A DNA stretch of 64,000 nucleotides from Microvirga vignae (GCF_001017175.1 NZ_LCYG01000043.1:35307-99306), one strand, 5' to 3'. Counted from the stretch's first letter, positions 25,833 to 33,784 are shown. Notes: generated by a model not told the origin, from the sequence alone. Numbers and translations are program-made.

Positions 25833-26906
25833 TTATCCCACGTTTTCCTTCGCGAGATCTGTCAGGTAATCCTTGGCAAAATCCACCTTAAAGGCCGACC
25901 AAAGCACGAGGTGATCTGACATCTGATACGTTTTCCACTCCTTGTATTTCGGCGGCTTGCCAGATTTGGCCAGCTTGATCAGAGGCGCATAAAGCGGCTC
26001 GTCTTCCTCGCGAAAGACGGCATTGTAAAAATCGAAAACGCCGCCACGTGGCGTCTCACCGAAGCGCTTCCCACGCCAGATGGCGATCTGATCGTAGAAC
26101 TTGTCCTTTCCCATGTTGCTGCCGCTGCGGTCAGTCAGCACCTTCGGGATCACGAAGCCAGCATCCGTGATCGCCTTGAGCGTCGCATCGCCCGTGTTGA
26201 AAATATTGAAATCCCCGAGCAGGACGAGGGTATCGGGTTCGGGAGGTCGCACCTTAGGCTCTGTGCCTGTCGACGGTGCCGGTTGAGCCGCTTTCTTCGC
26301 ACGCTTCGCCAGAAAGTCAGCAAGATTGCGGATTTCCGCAAGCCTCCGTTTGTCGAGCGGCTTGCTGTCACCATAGTAGATGTGCACCGTGCACAGATCG
26401 ATCTTGGCCCAGCCTGACCGAAATCCGCAGACGAAGGGCGTCCGGGCAAATTGGAGAACCTCTGCATCCACTTTCGAGGGCGGCAGGACGATCTCGCCAG
26501 CCAAACCGCCGAAGGTGACCTTCCGGCTGTCGTACAGAAACGCCATGCGCTCGTCATTGCCGCCCAATCCGCGATCGGTGACATCGGTCACAACGTATTT
26601 CCACCAGCTTCCGAGCAGGCTCTGGACTCGCTCGAGAGCGTATAAGTCTCCTCTGATTTCCTGAAGGGCGATCAAATCAAAATGGCTCAGTATTTCGGCA
26701 ATGTAATAGAACGCATCCGTCAGCCGACCGCCAAATTTCCTGCTATCGAACTCGCGAATGTTCCAGCTTGCGATCAGAACGTCTCCCGCAACGGTCCGCG
26801 TCGGCACGCCTTGATCGGCGATTGACTTGCGCAGACGCAGCAAACCGGAGGAGATCCGTTGTCTCGTCTCCGGATCTTCTCTTCTCAGTGCGGCGTAGTA
26901 TGGCAT
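25833..26906 (-). CDS. Endonuclease/exonuclease/phosphatase-family protein
   Basis: A 357-residue protein of the EEP superfamily. Motifs in order: A-S-W-N-I-R-E-F near residues 46-53, A-L-Q-E-I (metal-binding Glu) near 80, V-H-I-Y-Y-G near 173-178, L-L-G-D-F-N-I-F near 232-239 and the final M-S-D-H-L near 332-336. These are the catalytic residues of DNase I-like enzymes. There is no signal peptide, so it probably acts in the cytoplasm on DNA or a phosphoester. It is inverted relative to the backbone and inserted between two ICE genes, so it is likely cargo. Confidence 0.8.
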   Translation of the reverse strand: MPYYAALRREDPETRQRISSGLLRLRKSIADQGVPTRTVAGDVLIASWNIREFDSRKFGGRLTDAFYYIAEILSHFDLIALQEIRGDLYALERVQSLLGSWWKYVVTDVTDRGLGGNDERMAFLYDSRKVTFGGLAGEIVLPPSKVDAEVLQFARTPFVCGFRSGWAKIDLCTVHIYYGDSKPLDKRRLAEIRNLADFLAKRAKKAAQPAPSTGTEPKVRPPEPDTLVLLGDFNIFNTGDATLKAITDAGFVIPKVLTDRSGSNMGKDKFYDQIAIWRGKRFGETPRGGVFDFYNAVFREEDEPLYAPLIKLAKSGKPPKYKEWKTYQMSDHLVLWSAFKVDFAKDYLTDLAKENVG

Positions 26907-27160
26907 CCCTAAGTCCCCCCACAGCGATTGGCAGTTCCGACATCACTTATACTTATATTCTCAGACGTGGGCGGCGCATGTCCAGGTTGTTCGACGACTC
27001 GCACCTTGCCGCTCTCGCCGCTCGGATGCGGATTTGGTGCTGCCGTGAGTTGTGATCTCCTGATTTCCGCTCCCGCCGCAGTCGCTTTTCCGCTATGGTG
27101 CGGTCGCGCCGTGGTGGTGGCAGGCGCAACCGTCAGAGCTTTTGCACGGAGGCCACCATC

Positions 27161-27595
27161 ATGATCATCCTCGCATCCCTCGCGGCCATCGGCGTGCTGT
27201 GCTGGCTGCTGTTCACGCTGGCCGTCTTCGCATTGCCGGCGTTCGTCGGCGTGAGCGCGGGCGCTTGGGCGCACGGGACCGGCGCCGGCGCCCTCGGCGC
27301 GATCTTGGTCGGTGTCGCCACCGCCGCCGCGACCTTCACGATCATCCAGCTCCTGATCACCTTCGCTCGGCCGATATGGCTGAAGCTGGTTGTCGCGATC
27401 GTCTTCGTCGCGCCGGCCGCCATCGCCGGATTCCATGCCACCCATGGCATCGTAAAGCACATCATGCCCTCGGACGCGTGGCAGATTGCGTTCTCCGTCA
27501 TCGGGGCCCTCGCCGTCGGCGTCACCGCCTTTGTGCGGGTCGCGGGAATGGTGGCGGCCAATGGCCCCACCGGCCGGGACCTCGCACGGGCCTGA
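27161..27595 (+). CDS. Small polytopic membrane protein of the ICE
   Basis: A 144-residue protein with four hydrophobic segments (about residues 2-25, 45-65, 70-90 and 105-130) and no catalytic motif. ATG 27161 has CGGAGG upstream at a proper distance. The region before it carries the short element CCGCTATGGTGCGG shared with other ICE leaders, which supports it being an ICE backbone gene. Function unknown. Confidence 0.65.
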   Translation: MIILASLAAIGVLCWLLFTLAVFALPAFVGVSAGAWAHGTGAGALGAILVGVATAAATFTIIQLLITFARPIWLKLVVAIVFVAPAAIAGFHATHGIVKHIMPSDAWQIAFSVIGALAVGVTAFVRVAGMVAANGPTGRDLARA

Positions 27596-28159
27596 CGTCA
27601 CGCATCCCCTCCGGCTGACCAGGGCAGCGACCACAGCAGGCCATCCCGCTGGTGAGAGCCGTTGCTTGCGAGGCGTGTCACCGCCGGATTGACACGCGGC
27701 CCGAAGAGCAACCGACGTCGGAGTGCTGAAGGGAGCATCGTCGTCAACGCGAGCGCCGGGATCCGTTGCATGCGGGATCATCCCGGAAGGCAGGCCGGGT
27801 CAGGATGCAGCGATCCCCCGGATAAGGGCCGGACGAAGCCGGTGCGCCTGATGCGATGCCACCTTGCGGCTGCGGAGGGCCGCCATCGCTCCGTTTCTGA
27901 CCAGACCTCGACCGCTCCAAACGGCCTCTTCTATGGCCTGATCTGGCCGAAGGTCGGCTGACGCCTCGATCGCCTCTGGCGCAACAGCGGCGTCAGACTT
28001 TCTTCCCCTGGCGGCTCAGGCCGCCATTCCTCGCGAGGCAAGAAAGTCCTCCTTGGCTGTCAGGCCCCTTCGGGGTGCGCCGTCGATCGCCTCCGGCCTG
28101 CCGATCGCCATCGAGGCCGCAATGGTGCGGGCTCGAAAAACAGAAAACGGAGACTTACC
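27596..28159. other. Long leader upstream of DUF736
   Basis: There is no confident gene in these 564 bases. One plus-strand frame (27662-27961) ends in a protein-like tail but has no ribosome binding site and looks like a remnant. The last 160 bases hold the leader module (28105-28130) shared with the DUF2493 gene, and a GGCGGCTCAGGCCGCC-type hairpin near 28007-28022. AACGGAG lies before ATG 28160. Confidence 0.45.
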
Positions 28160-28486
28160 ATGGCGACCATCGGCACCTTCAAGAAGACCGGCTCGAACGA
28201 GTTCACCGGCGAAATCGTCACCCTCAGCGTCCAGGCCAGGAACGTGCGCATCGTCCCCGACCAGCGCGCCGCCGGCGAGAACGCCCCCAGCCACCGGGTC
28301 CTGGTTGGCCGCGTGGAGATCGGCGCCGCCTGGTCCAAGCGCTCCAACGAGGGCCGCGACTATCTGGGCCTCAAGCTCGATGATCCGAGCTTCACCGCCC
28401 CGATCTACGCCAACCTCTTCGAGGAAGAGGACGGTGAAGGCTTCTCGCTGATCTGGTCCCGCTCCAACGGGCGGCGCGGCGACTGA
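28160..28486 (+). CDS. DUF736 protein, first copy
   Basis: A 108-residue protein with the full DUF736 pattern: M-A-T-I-G-T-F-K-K at the start, G-E-I-V-T-L-S near 18-24, G-A-A-W-S-K-R-S near 55-62 and Y-L-G-L-K-L-D-D-P-S-F near 67-77. The family is found on alphaproteobacterial conjugative elements and is small, beta-rich and of unknown function. A second, divergent copy lies at 33785. A perfect 12-bp hairpin after the stop probably stabilises or ends the mRNA. Confidence 0.9.
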   Translation: MATIGTFKKTGSNEFTGEIVTLSVQARNVRIVPDQRAAGENAPSHRVLVGRVEIGAAWSKRSNEGRDYLGLKLDDPSFTAPIYANLFEEEDGEGFSLIWSRSNGRRGD

Positions 28487-28493
28487 GCCACGC

Positions 28494-28522
28494 GAGGCCC
28501 CGGACTGTCGGTCCGGGGCCTC
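28494..28522 (+). terminator. Strong hairpin after DUF736
   Basis: The arms GAGGCCCCGGAC (28494-28505) and GTCCGGGGCCTC (28511-28522) pair perfectly over 12 bp with a five-base loop. No T-run follows, so it may be a processing or stabilising hairpin or an attenuated terminator. Confidence 0.6.
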
Positions 28523-28609
28523 CTGCCTTCCCGGCGACCGAATCAGTTCGCGCCAAGGCAGGCAAGATGCGGTTCAAAAGGCACTTCCAGCTGGTCTGGA
28601 CACGCAAGG

Positions 28610-28626
28610 ACGACTATAATAGTCGT
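28610..28626 (+). promoter_or_regulatory. Palindromic operator over a -10 box
   Basis: ACGACTATAATAGTCGT is a palindrome with 8-bp arms around one central base. It contains TATAAT (28615-28620), a perfect -10 hexamer. The Xre-type regulator gene starts 43 bases downstream, so autorepression by occlusion of the promoter is the simplest reading. Confidence 0.6.
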
Positions 28627-28657
28627 AGTTTTGGCGCGCGCGTAGCTCCGCGTGGGA

Positions 28658-28677
28658 GGTGATCATGCATGATCACC
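28658..28677 (+). promoter_or_regulatory. 20-bp perfect palindrome over the Xre start codon
   Basis: GGTGATCATGCATGATCACC is fully self-complementary. It includes the start ATG at 28669 (another ATG at 28665) and overlaps the end of the GGGAGG ribosome binding site. As DNA it could be a second operator; as RNA it could dimerise or fold and hide the start. Confidence 0.5.
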
Positions 28678-28917
28678 GCCCGACAGTCGCGGGCCGCGCG
28701 CGCGTTGCTGGGTTGGACACAGGAGACGCTCGCTGACAAGGCTCGGGTATCATTGACCGCGCTCAAGCGCCTCGAATCCGAAAGCGGACTTGAGGTGTAT
28801 GAAAGCACGCGCGATCAGGTACGACGCGCCCTCGAGACAGCCGGCATTGTCTTTCTGTCCACCGAGCGCGGCCGAGGAGTTCTGCTCGTCAATGACCATG
28901 GTGATAAGAGGCGCTGA
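28669..28917 (+). CDS. Xre-family regulator (QseC-like position)
   Basis: An 82-residue helix-turn-helix protein. R-A-L-L-G-W-T-Q-E-T-L-A-D-K-A-R-V-S-L-T-A-L-K-R-L-E spans residues 11-36 in all and is a textbook Xre fold. It lies just upstream of a QseM-like gene and an FseA-like activator, the same neighbourhood as QseC in ICEMlSymR7A, where the small HTH protein represses the antiactivator and itself through palindromic operators. The two palindromes at 28610 and 28658 fit such control. Orthology to QseC is inferred from context, not from sequence alone. Confidence 0.75.
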   Translation: MITARQSRAARALLGWTQETLADKARVSLTALKRLESESGLEVYESTRDQVRRALETAGIVFLSTERGRGVLLVNDHGDKRR

Positions 28918-29036
28918 TCGACTGTCCACGCAAAGCCAAATTCCCTCCAGGGTCGGCCGCGCACCTTCGCCGAGTCGTACCTTCCTTTTGGAAGACGATG
29001 CCCCGAACGCATCGTGGGACGAACTGACGGCCGCTC

Positions 29037-29297
29037 ATGATCGAGCCCTTTGACGATGCCGCCCCGACGGTTGGTGAACTCACCGACTATGATCGGGCCC
29101 ACATCAAGCTCTATATGCGCCTGCTTGACGCGGCCGCTGACGGCGCGGACTGGCAGGAAGCCGTCGCGGTGCTGTTCGGGATCGATCCCGCGCGCGAGCC
29201 TGACCGCGCTCGGCGGGTCCATGAGAGCCACCTGGCTCGCGCGCGGTGGATGACCCATACCGGGTACCGTCATCTCTTGCGCCGCTCCGCCAACTGA
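29037..29297 (+). CDS. Short DUF2285 protein, QseM-like antiactivator
   Basis: An 86-residue protein with the DUF2285 helical pattern: D-Y-D-R-A-H-I-K-L-Y-M-R-L-L-D near residues 17-31, D-W-Q-E-A-V-A-V-L-F-G near 38-48 and S-H-L-A-R-A-R-W-M near 64-72. In ICEMlSymR7A, QseM is a small protein of this family that binds and blocks the activators TraR and FseA, so transfer stays off in most cells. Here it sits between an Xre regulator and an FseA-like gene, which supports the same job. That role is inferred. Confidence 0.65.
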   Translation: MIEPFDDAAPTVGELTDYDRAHIKLYMRLLDAAADGADWQEAVAVLFGIDPAREPDRARRVHESHLARARWMTHTGYRHLLRRSAN

Positions 29298-29421
29298 TTG
29301 TCCAGCGCCGTCCGTGATGCCGCTCCGGCATCGCACGATGTCAACTGCTAGGCTTCCAATCCTCCATTTGTGCAGGAATGAATTCTCGCCCGACCGATCG
29401 AGTCGTGCGAGGAGCTGATGA

Positions 29422-30187
29422 ATGAAGCCGGATACTTCGCGTTGGCGAGACCGTGAAAGCTACGACTTCTTCGATGACTTGCCCGTTGAGGGGCTCGCCT
29501 GGGAATGCCTTCGACGTCACGAGCCCTATCAGCAGCACTATCAGACCCTTGTGACCGCAGGGAGCGAGACATTGCCGCTGTCACAGGAGGAGCAGCATCA
29601 GTGGGGTCTGCGATTTCCCGGCAAGGCCGGACCTGTCCGCCCTGGAGCAGGAGATATTCTGGTCCCCGGCTGTCGCCCCATCCGTTCTCACCCTCGTGCA
29701 TCCGCCGGACTTCCTGCCCGTCAGATCGCATCAGCCACTGACCGAGCTCGGCACGGCTCGGCATAGCCCGGAAGGAACCCACGCGATCAGTGTCGGTGAT
29801 GTAGGGACACAGGTCGTTCTCCTCCCCGGTAGTGATCCCTCACAGCCGCTCGCTGCGCTCATCCCGCTGGATTCCGACACGCTTGGCCGTGTCGAGGCCC
29901 TCACCAGATTCTGGCGTAGCCGGCACGGTCGCAAGGTGCCTGCCGATACCCGCATGACCATCCAGCAGCGCCGTCGCTTGCGCCTGAAGCTCCAGGCTGC
30001 CGACGGCCGGATGAATGGCGCAAGCTATCGAGAGATTGCAATCGCGATCTTCGGCAAGGAGCGCCTCGCCTCTGAGCCCTGGAAGACCTCGCCGTTGCGT
30101 GACACGATCATCGGGCTCGTCGAGGAAGGCTTTGCGCTGATCGACGGCGGCTATCTGAAACTCCTGCGCCACCGCCGTCGATCCTAG
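29422..30187 (+). CDS. fseA: FseA-like transfer activator, made by +1 frameshift
   Basis: Two overlapping frames make one protein. The first (from ATG 29422) is a DUF6499-type domain: W-R-D-R-E-S-Y-D-F-F-D near residues 8-18, then W-E-C-L-R-R-H. The second, one base ahead, is a DUF2285 domain beginning near L-S-A-L-E-Q-E-I-F-W-S-P and ending at 30187. Joined at TTT CCC G (29614-29620) they give about 254 residues. In ICEMlSymR7A the homologous pair is fused by programmed +1 frameshifting to form FseA, the activator of the excisionase gene. The RdfS-like gene follows 140 bases downstream. Without the shift, the first frame reads on to a nonsense tail at 29766. Confidence 0.75.
29614..29620 (+). 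promoter_or_regulatory. +1 programmed frameshift site
   Basis: At TTT CCC G the proline tRNA on CCC can re-pair one base forward on CCG. The upstream frame ends with W-G-L-R-F-P and the downstream frame resumes A-R-P-D-L-S-A, a smooth joint between two conserved domains. No stop codon lies in the zero frame here, so slippage alone would drive the shift. Confidence 0.6.
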
Positions 30188-30203
30188 CCGCTCCGGGGCA
30201 ACC

Positions 30204-30229
30204 AAGGGGTGGGGATTTTAGATCCCCTT
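30204..30229 (+). promoter_or_regulatory. Inverted repeat upstream of rdfS-like gene
   Basis: AAGGGG (30204-30209) pairs with CCCCTT (30224-30229), and inside GGGGAT (30211-30216) pairs with ATCCCC (30222-30227). It lies 100 bases before the excisionase-like gene and directly after the FseA-like gene, so it is a candidate activator site or attenuator. Confidence 0.4.
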
Positions 30230-30326
30230 AAGTTCCCCCTCCCCCTGACGATCTCCCTCCGCCACCGTGGTCGCCGTCCGCCGCTGAACCTCAGCGGCCG
30301 CCCGAAACCCCACGGAGGCCCGCTCC

Positions 30327-30608
30327 ATGCGACCTGATCTCGCCGTCTTGCCGCCGCGCTTCCTGCGCACCAAGGAAGCCGCTGTGTTCCTCAGCCTGTC
30401 CGCCCGTACGCTCGAAAAGCACCGGACCTACGGGACTGGTCCGGCGTACAGGAAACTCGGCGGCCGCGTTGTTTATTCGATCGCCGATCTCGAAGCCTGG
30501 GCTGCGCGCGGCGCTGTCACCTCGACCACCGATCCGCGTGGCCAGGTGCTGCCAGCAAAGCGCCAGACGGGGCCCGCCGCCCCGCAGCCCAGCCGCTATG
30601 CACGCTGA
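30327..30608 (+). CDS. rdfS: RdfS-like excisionase (MerR/AlpA-type HTH)
   Basis: A 93-residue protein with an excisionase-type winged helix: F-L-R-T-K-E-A-A-V-F-L-S-L-S-A-R-T-L-E-K starts at residue 13, followed by Y-R-K-L-G-G-R-V-V-Y-S-I-A-D-L-E-A-W near residues 41-58. Recombination directionality factors of this fold steer the integrase towards excision. The gene lies right after the FseA-like activator and before the replication and transfer genes, as rdfS does in ICEMlSymR7A. A plain transcriptional regulator remains possible. Confidence 0.65.
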   Translation: MRPDLAVLPPRFLRTKEAAVFLSLSARTLEKHRTYGTGPAYRKLGGRVVYSIADLEAWAARGAVTSTTDPRGQVLPAKRQTGPAAPQPSRYAR

Positions 30609-30626
30609 TCGCGAGCGGCTCCCGTC

Positions 30627-31781
30627 ATGGCGGCGCGACGTCAACCCCTCTCGGAGCGCGGACAGCTCGACCTGTTTCGGGCGCTCCCGGGCGACTTCGC
30701 GCCACGAGACGCGCAGGATCTCATGGCGTATCCCTTCTTCTCCCTCTCCAAGACCCATCGCGTCGCGCCGATCGACTTCTCTGCCGGCGATGTCTCGATC
30801 CGGGTCGAAGCCGTGCCTGATCACGGCATGGCGACCATCTGGGACGCCGACATCCTGATTTGGGCGGCGAGCCAGATCATCGAGGCGCGCGACGCTGGGC
30901 TTCGCACCTCGCGCCTGATGGTCGCCACGCCCTTTGAGATCCTGAAGTTCATCGGACGCGGCACGAGCCTGCGCGATTATCAGCGGCTCAAGGCCGCGCT
31001 CGACCGCCTCCAGTCCACAACCGTCAGCACGTCGATCCGCCAACCCACTGAAGGCCGGCGGCACCGCTTCTCATGGATCAACGAATGGAAGGAGCGAACC
31101 GATCGCGCCGGCAAGCCCGACGGCATCGAGATGATCGTGCCGGACTGGTTCTATCAGGCCGTTCTCGACAACGCGCTCGTACTCACCATCGACCGCGCCT
31201 ATTTCGGTCTGACCGGCGGGCTCGACCGCTGGCTCTACCGGCTCGTCAGAAAGCACGGCGGTCGCCAGCGCAATGGCTGGCGCTTCGACTTCCGCCATCT
31301 GCACCAGAAGTCCGGAGTCCTGTCGCCGTTCAAGCGCTTCGCCTTCGAGCTGCGCGACATCATCCGCCGCCAGCCGCTACCCGGCTATAGGCTCTTCCTC
31401 GAGGTCGAGATCGGCGGACGGATGCTACTCGCCTTCGAGCCGACGCCGCCTTGTGGGCAGGCTGTGAATTCCGTCGTGCCATCGGGAACCCAGGGACCCG
31501 TGCCATCAGGAACCGGCCCCTCGTGCCATCAGGAACCGAAACAGCCTCTAACCCACGGAAACAGAACCGGAAACCGCACCCCTAACTTAGACTCTAACAG
31601 AGAATCTAACCTTGAAGAGCGCGCACGCGATGTGGAAAACCTCATCCAGGAGACGGCCAACAGCCTCGGCGTGACCAAGAAGACATGGGGCAGCACATCG
31701 GCTTTTGGCAGCGCAGCCAAACACGACGTGTCGGACGCGCCGCAGCCCCCTCTCATTGATGATTCGGGTGGCGCGCGATGA
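30627..31781 (+). CDS. repA: RepA-like replication initiator
   Basis: A 384-residue protein of the RepA (RPA) plasmid initiator family. Typical segments include Y-P-F-F-S-L-S-K near residue 34, A-S-Q-I-I-E-A-R-D-A-G, T-P-F-E-I-L-K-F-I-G-R-G-T-S, and two winged-helix regions; the C-terminal 100 residues are low-complexity Pro/Ser/Asn-rich. Such initiators bind iterons and start replication. On an ICE it would allow the excised circle to replicate briefly. The stop overlaps parA by 4 bases. No clear iteron array is visible next to it. Confidence 0.82.
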   Translation: MAARRQPLSERGQLDLFRALPGDFAPRDAQDLMAYPFFSLSKTHRVAPIDFSAGDVSIRVEAVPDHGMATIWDADILIWAASQIIEARDAGLRTSRLMVATPFEILKFIGRGTSLRDYQRLKAALDRLQSTTVSTSIRQPTEGRRHRFSWINEWKERTDRAGKPDGIEMIVPDWFYQAVLDNALVLTIDRAYFGLTGGLDRWLYRLVRKHGGRQRNGWRFDFRHLHQKSGVLSPFKRFAFELRDIIRRQPLPGYRLFLEVEIGGRMLLAFEPTPPCGQAVNSVVPSGTQGPVPSGTGPSCHQEPKQPLTHGNRTGNRTPNLDSNRESNLEERARDVENLIQETANSLGVTKKTWGSTSAFGSAAKHDVSDAPQPPLIDDSGGAR

Positions 31782-32428
31782 TCGTGGCTCTGCTCAACCA
31801 GAAGGGCGGCGTCGGTAAGACGACGCTGGCGCTGAACCTTGCCGGCGAATGGGCGCGGCACGGAAAGCGCGTCACGCTCATTGATGCCGACCCACAAGGT
31901 TCGGCGCTCGATTGGTCGCAGCAGCGCAGCCGCGAGGGCCTCCCGCGCCTGTTCGGCGTCGTCGGCTTGGCGCGCGACACACTACACCGAGAAGCGCCCG
32001 AGCTCGCGCGCGACGCCGATCATGTCGTTATCGACGGGCCGCCCCGTGTCGCCGGACTGATGCGCTTGGCGCTGCTCGCCGCCGACCTGGTGCTGATCCC
32101 CGTCCAGCCCTCGCCGCTTGACGGCTGGGCCTCGGCCGAGATGCTGGCGCTCGTCACCGAGGCGCGCATCTACCGGCCGGACCTGGTCGCGCGCTTCGTC
32201 CTCAACCGCTGCGGCGCCCGGACCGTGCTGGCCCGTGAAACGGCTGAGGCTCTGGCCGATCACGATCCGCCGGTCCTCGCGAGCACGATCGGCCAGCGCA
32301 TCGGTTTCGCGGTTGCCGCACAGTCGGGGCGGCTCGTCTTGGAGCTCGACGACGCCACCCCTGCAACCCGCGAGATCGCGGCGCTGGCGGACGAGATCGA
32401 TCGGCTCGGCATTGGGAGGACAACGTGA
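31778..32428 (+). CDS. parA: ParA-family partition ATPase
   Basis: A 216-residue deviant Walker ATPase: K-G-G-V-G-K-T-T at residues 9-16, D-A-D-P-Q-G near 37-42 and a D-G-P-P-R Walker B-like strand near 87. It is the small form of ParA used by plasmids and ICEs. It overlaps repA upstream and the ribbon-helix-helix gene downstream by 4 bases each, so replication and segregation genes are co-translated. Confidence 0.9.
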   Translation: MIVALLNQKGGVGKTTLALNLAGEWARHGKRVTLIDADPQGSALDWSQQRSREGLPRLFGVVGLARDTLHREAPELARDADHVVIDGPPRVAGLMRLALLAADLVLIPVQPSPLDGWASAEMLALVTEARIYRPDLVARFVLNRCGARTVLARETAEALADHDPPVLASTIGQRIGFAVAAQSGRLVLELDDATPATREIAALADEIDRLGIGRTT

Positions 32429-32679
32429 TGAGCGAACGTCCGAACCGTCGCTCCTTCGCTGCCCGGCCCGCCAACCCCGAACATTGGATCAAAGCCGCCG
32501 ACGCTCCGCGGCCAAGCAGCGACGCCTCCGGCTTCACCGCGCGGCTGACCATAGACGTCACGCCCGAGTTGCGCGGCCGGATCAAGATCGCCGCGTTCCG
32601 GCGCGGTATCACCGTTGCCGACATGGTGCGAGAGCTGCTCGCGCGCGAATTCCCCAAAGTCCAAGGAGATCCATCATGA
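32425..32679 (+). CDS. Ribbon-helix-helix partner of ParA (ParG-like)
   Basis: An 84-residue protein with a flexible N-terminus and a C-terminal ribbon-helix-helix: F-T-A-R-L-T-I-D-V-T-P-E-L-R-G-R-I-K near residues 37-54 and M-V-R-E-L-L-A-R-E-F. Small proteins like this bind the centromere-like site and activate ParA. The 4-base overlaps with parA and with the DUF2840 gene support a partition role. Confidence 0.72.
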   Translation: MMSERPNRRSFAARPANPEHWIKAADAPRPSSDASGFTARLTIDVTPELRGRIKIAAFRRGITVADMVRELLAREFPKVQGDPS

Positions 32680-33197
32680 CCCGCAACGCGGCCCCCCGCG
32701 TGCGCGGTGGCCCCCTGCCGATCGCGCATCCTTCCGACAACCTGACCCATGTCGAACTGACCTGGGTGGAGAAGCGCATCGAAAATTGGATCAGGTTTGG
32801 CCGAGAGACGGGCGAACAGATCCTCGATCACAGGCGACGTGTTCTCTCTTTCCAATCCGGCAGCATCTTCGCCTTTGTTCGTTGGGCATCGAACGACTTC
32901 GGCACGATCCTCTCATGCATCGACATCGTGCGCGCGGTGAAGCCCGGCGAGGCGTACCAGACGCTCCCCTACGTGCGCCCCGGCGGTGACATTCTCTTGA
33001 AGATCGAGGGCTGGCCCAAGGTTGAACAGGTGCTCCGCCACATCGATGCGGTGGAGGCTGCAGGCATCGACGTCTGCGACGTCTCCCCCGATCACTGGCG
33101 GCACATCGCCAACCGAATGACCGCCGGCCACGACCCGCGCGCCTACACGATGGAGCGCCATCAGGCCTGGCTCAAGCGGCGGGAGTGCGAGCAATGA
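32676..33197 (+). CDS. DUF2840 protein
   Basis: A 173-residue protein of the DUF2840 family: H-V-E-L-T-W-V-E-K-R-I-E-N-W-I-R-F-G spans about residues 24-41, with W-A-S-N-D-F-G-T near 67-74. The family is found next to traF on alphaproteobacterial conjugative elements; function unknown. AAGGAG lies before ATG 32676, which overlaps the previous stop; its own stop overlaps the traF start. Confidence 0.85.
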   Translation: MTRNAAPRVRGGPLPIAHPSDNLTHVELTWVEKRIENWIRFGRETGEQILDHRRRVLSFQSGSIFAFVRWASNDFGTILSCIDIVRAVKPGEAYQTLPYVRPGGDILLKIEGWPKVEQVLRHIDAVEAAGIDVCDVSPDHWRHIANRMTAGHDPRAYTMERHQAWLKRRECEQ

Positions 33198-33739
33198 CCC
33201 GCGTGGGCTATGTCATGGTGACGTCCTTCTCAGTGATGGGCATTGCCATCGCCTCGTTCGTCCCGACGCCGCTGCACCTCGTCTGGAACGCCTCGGCCAG
33301 CGTGCCGATCGGCCTCTACGACCTCGCCCCGCCGCACCACCTGGAAGTTGGCGATCTCGTCGCTGTCATGCCGGACAAACCGCTGGCCGACTTCATGGTG
33401 GAGCGCGGCTATATCGGCCGCGACGTGCCGCTGATCAAGCACGTCATGGGTCTTCCTGGGCAACAGGTCTGCCGCACCGGCACCGCTGTCACCGTCGATG
33501 CCGTGCTGCTCGGCGACGCGCTCGCTCGCGACCGGCGCGGCCGCGAACTTCCCGTTTGGCAGGGCTGCCGGCGCATCGCGGACGGTCAGGTTTTCCTCAT
33601 GAACCCTGACGTCCCCGACAGCTTGGATAGCCGCTACTTCGGCCCGATCCCGGCGCGCACCGTCATCGGTCGGGCCACGCCGATCTACACCGACGAGGGC
33701 GGCGACGGCCACTTCGTCTGGCACGCCGCGATACGCTGA
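33194..33739 (+). CDS. traF: TraF conjugative signal peptidase (S26 family)
   Basis: A 181-residue inner-membrane protease with one N-terminal transmembrane helix (residues about 5-25). The catalytic serine is S36 in S-V-P-I-G-L-Y and the lysine K82 in L-I-K-H-V-M-G-L-P-G. The C-terminus has the S26 box D-S-L-D-S-R-Y-F-G-P-I. In RP4-type systems TraF cleaves and cyclises the TrbC pilin; trbC lies downstream at 40666. The start at 33194 is chosen for the ATGA overlap. Confidence 0.9.
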   Translation: MTRVGYVMVTSFSVMGIAIASFVPTPLHLVWNASASVPIGLYDLAPPHHLEVGDLVAVMPDKPLADFMVERGYIGRDVPLIKHVMGLPGQQVCRTGTAVTVDAVLLGDALARDRRGRELPVWQGCRRIADGQVFLMNPDVPDSLDSRYFGPIPARTVIGRATPIYTDEGGDGHFVWHAAIR

Positions 33740-33784
33740 GCGCTTGCCAAATTCCCGACCCGCAGCAAACCGAAGGAGGTTCCC

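Noticed and set aside
27662..27961. 99-codon frame in the leader of DUF736
   Set aside because: It has no ribosome binding site and mostly unstructured, Arg-rich composition; at best a remnant.
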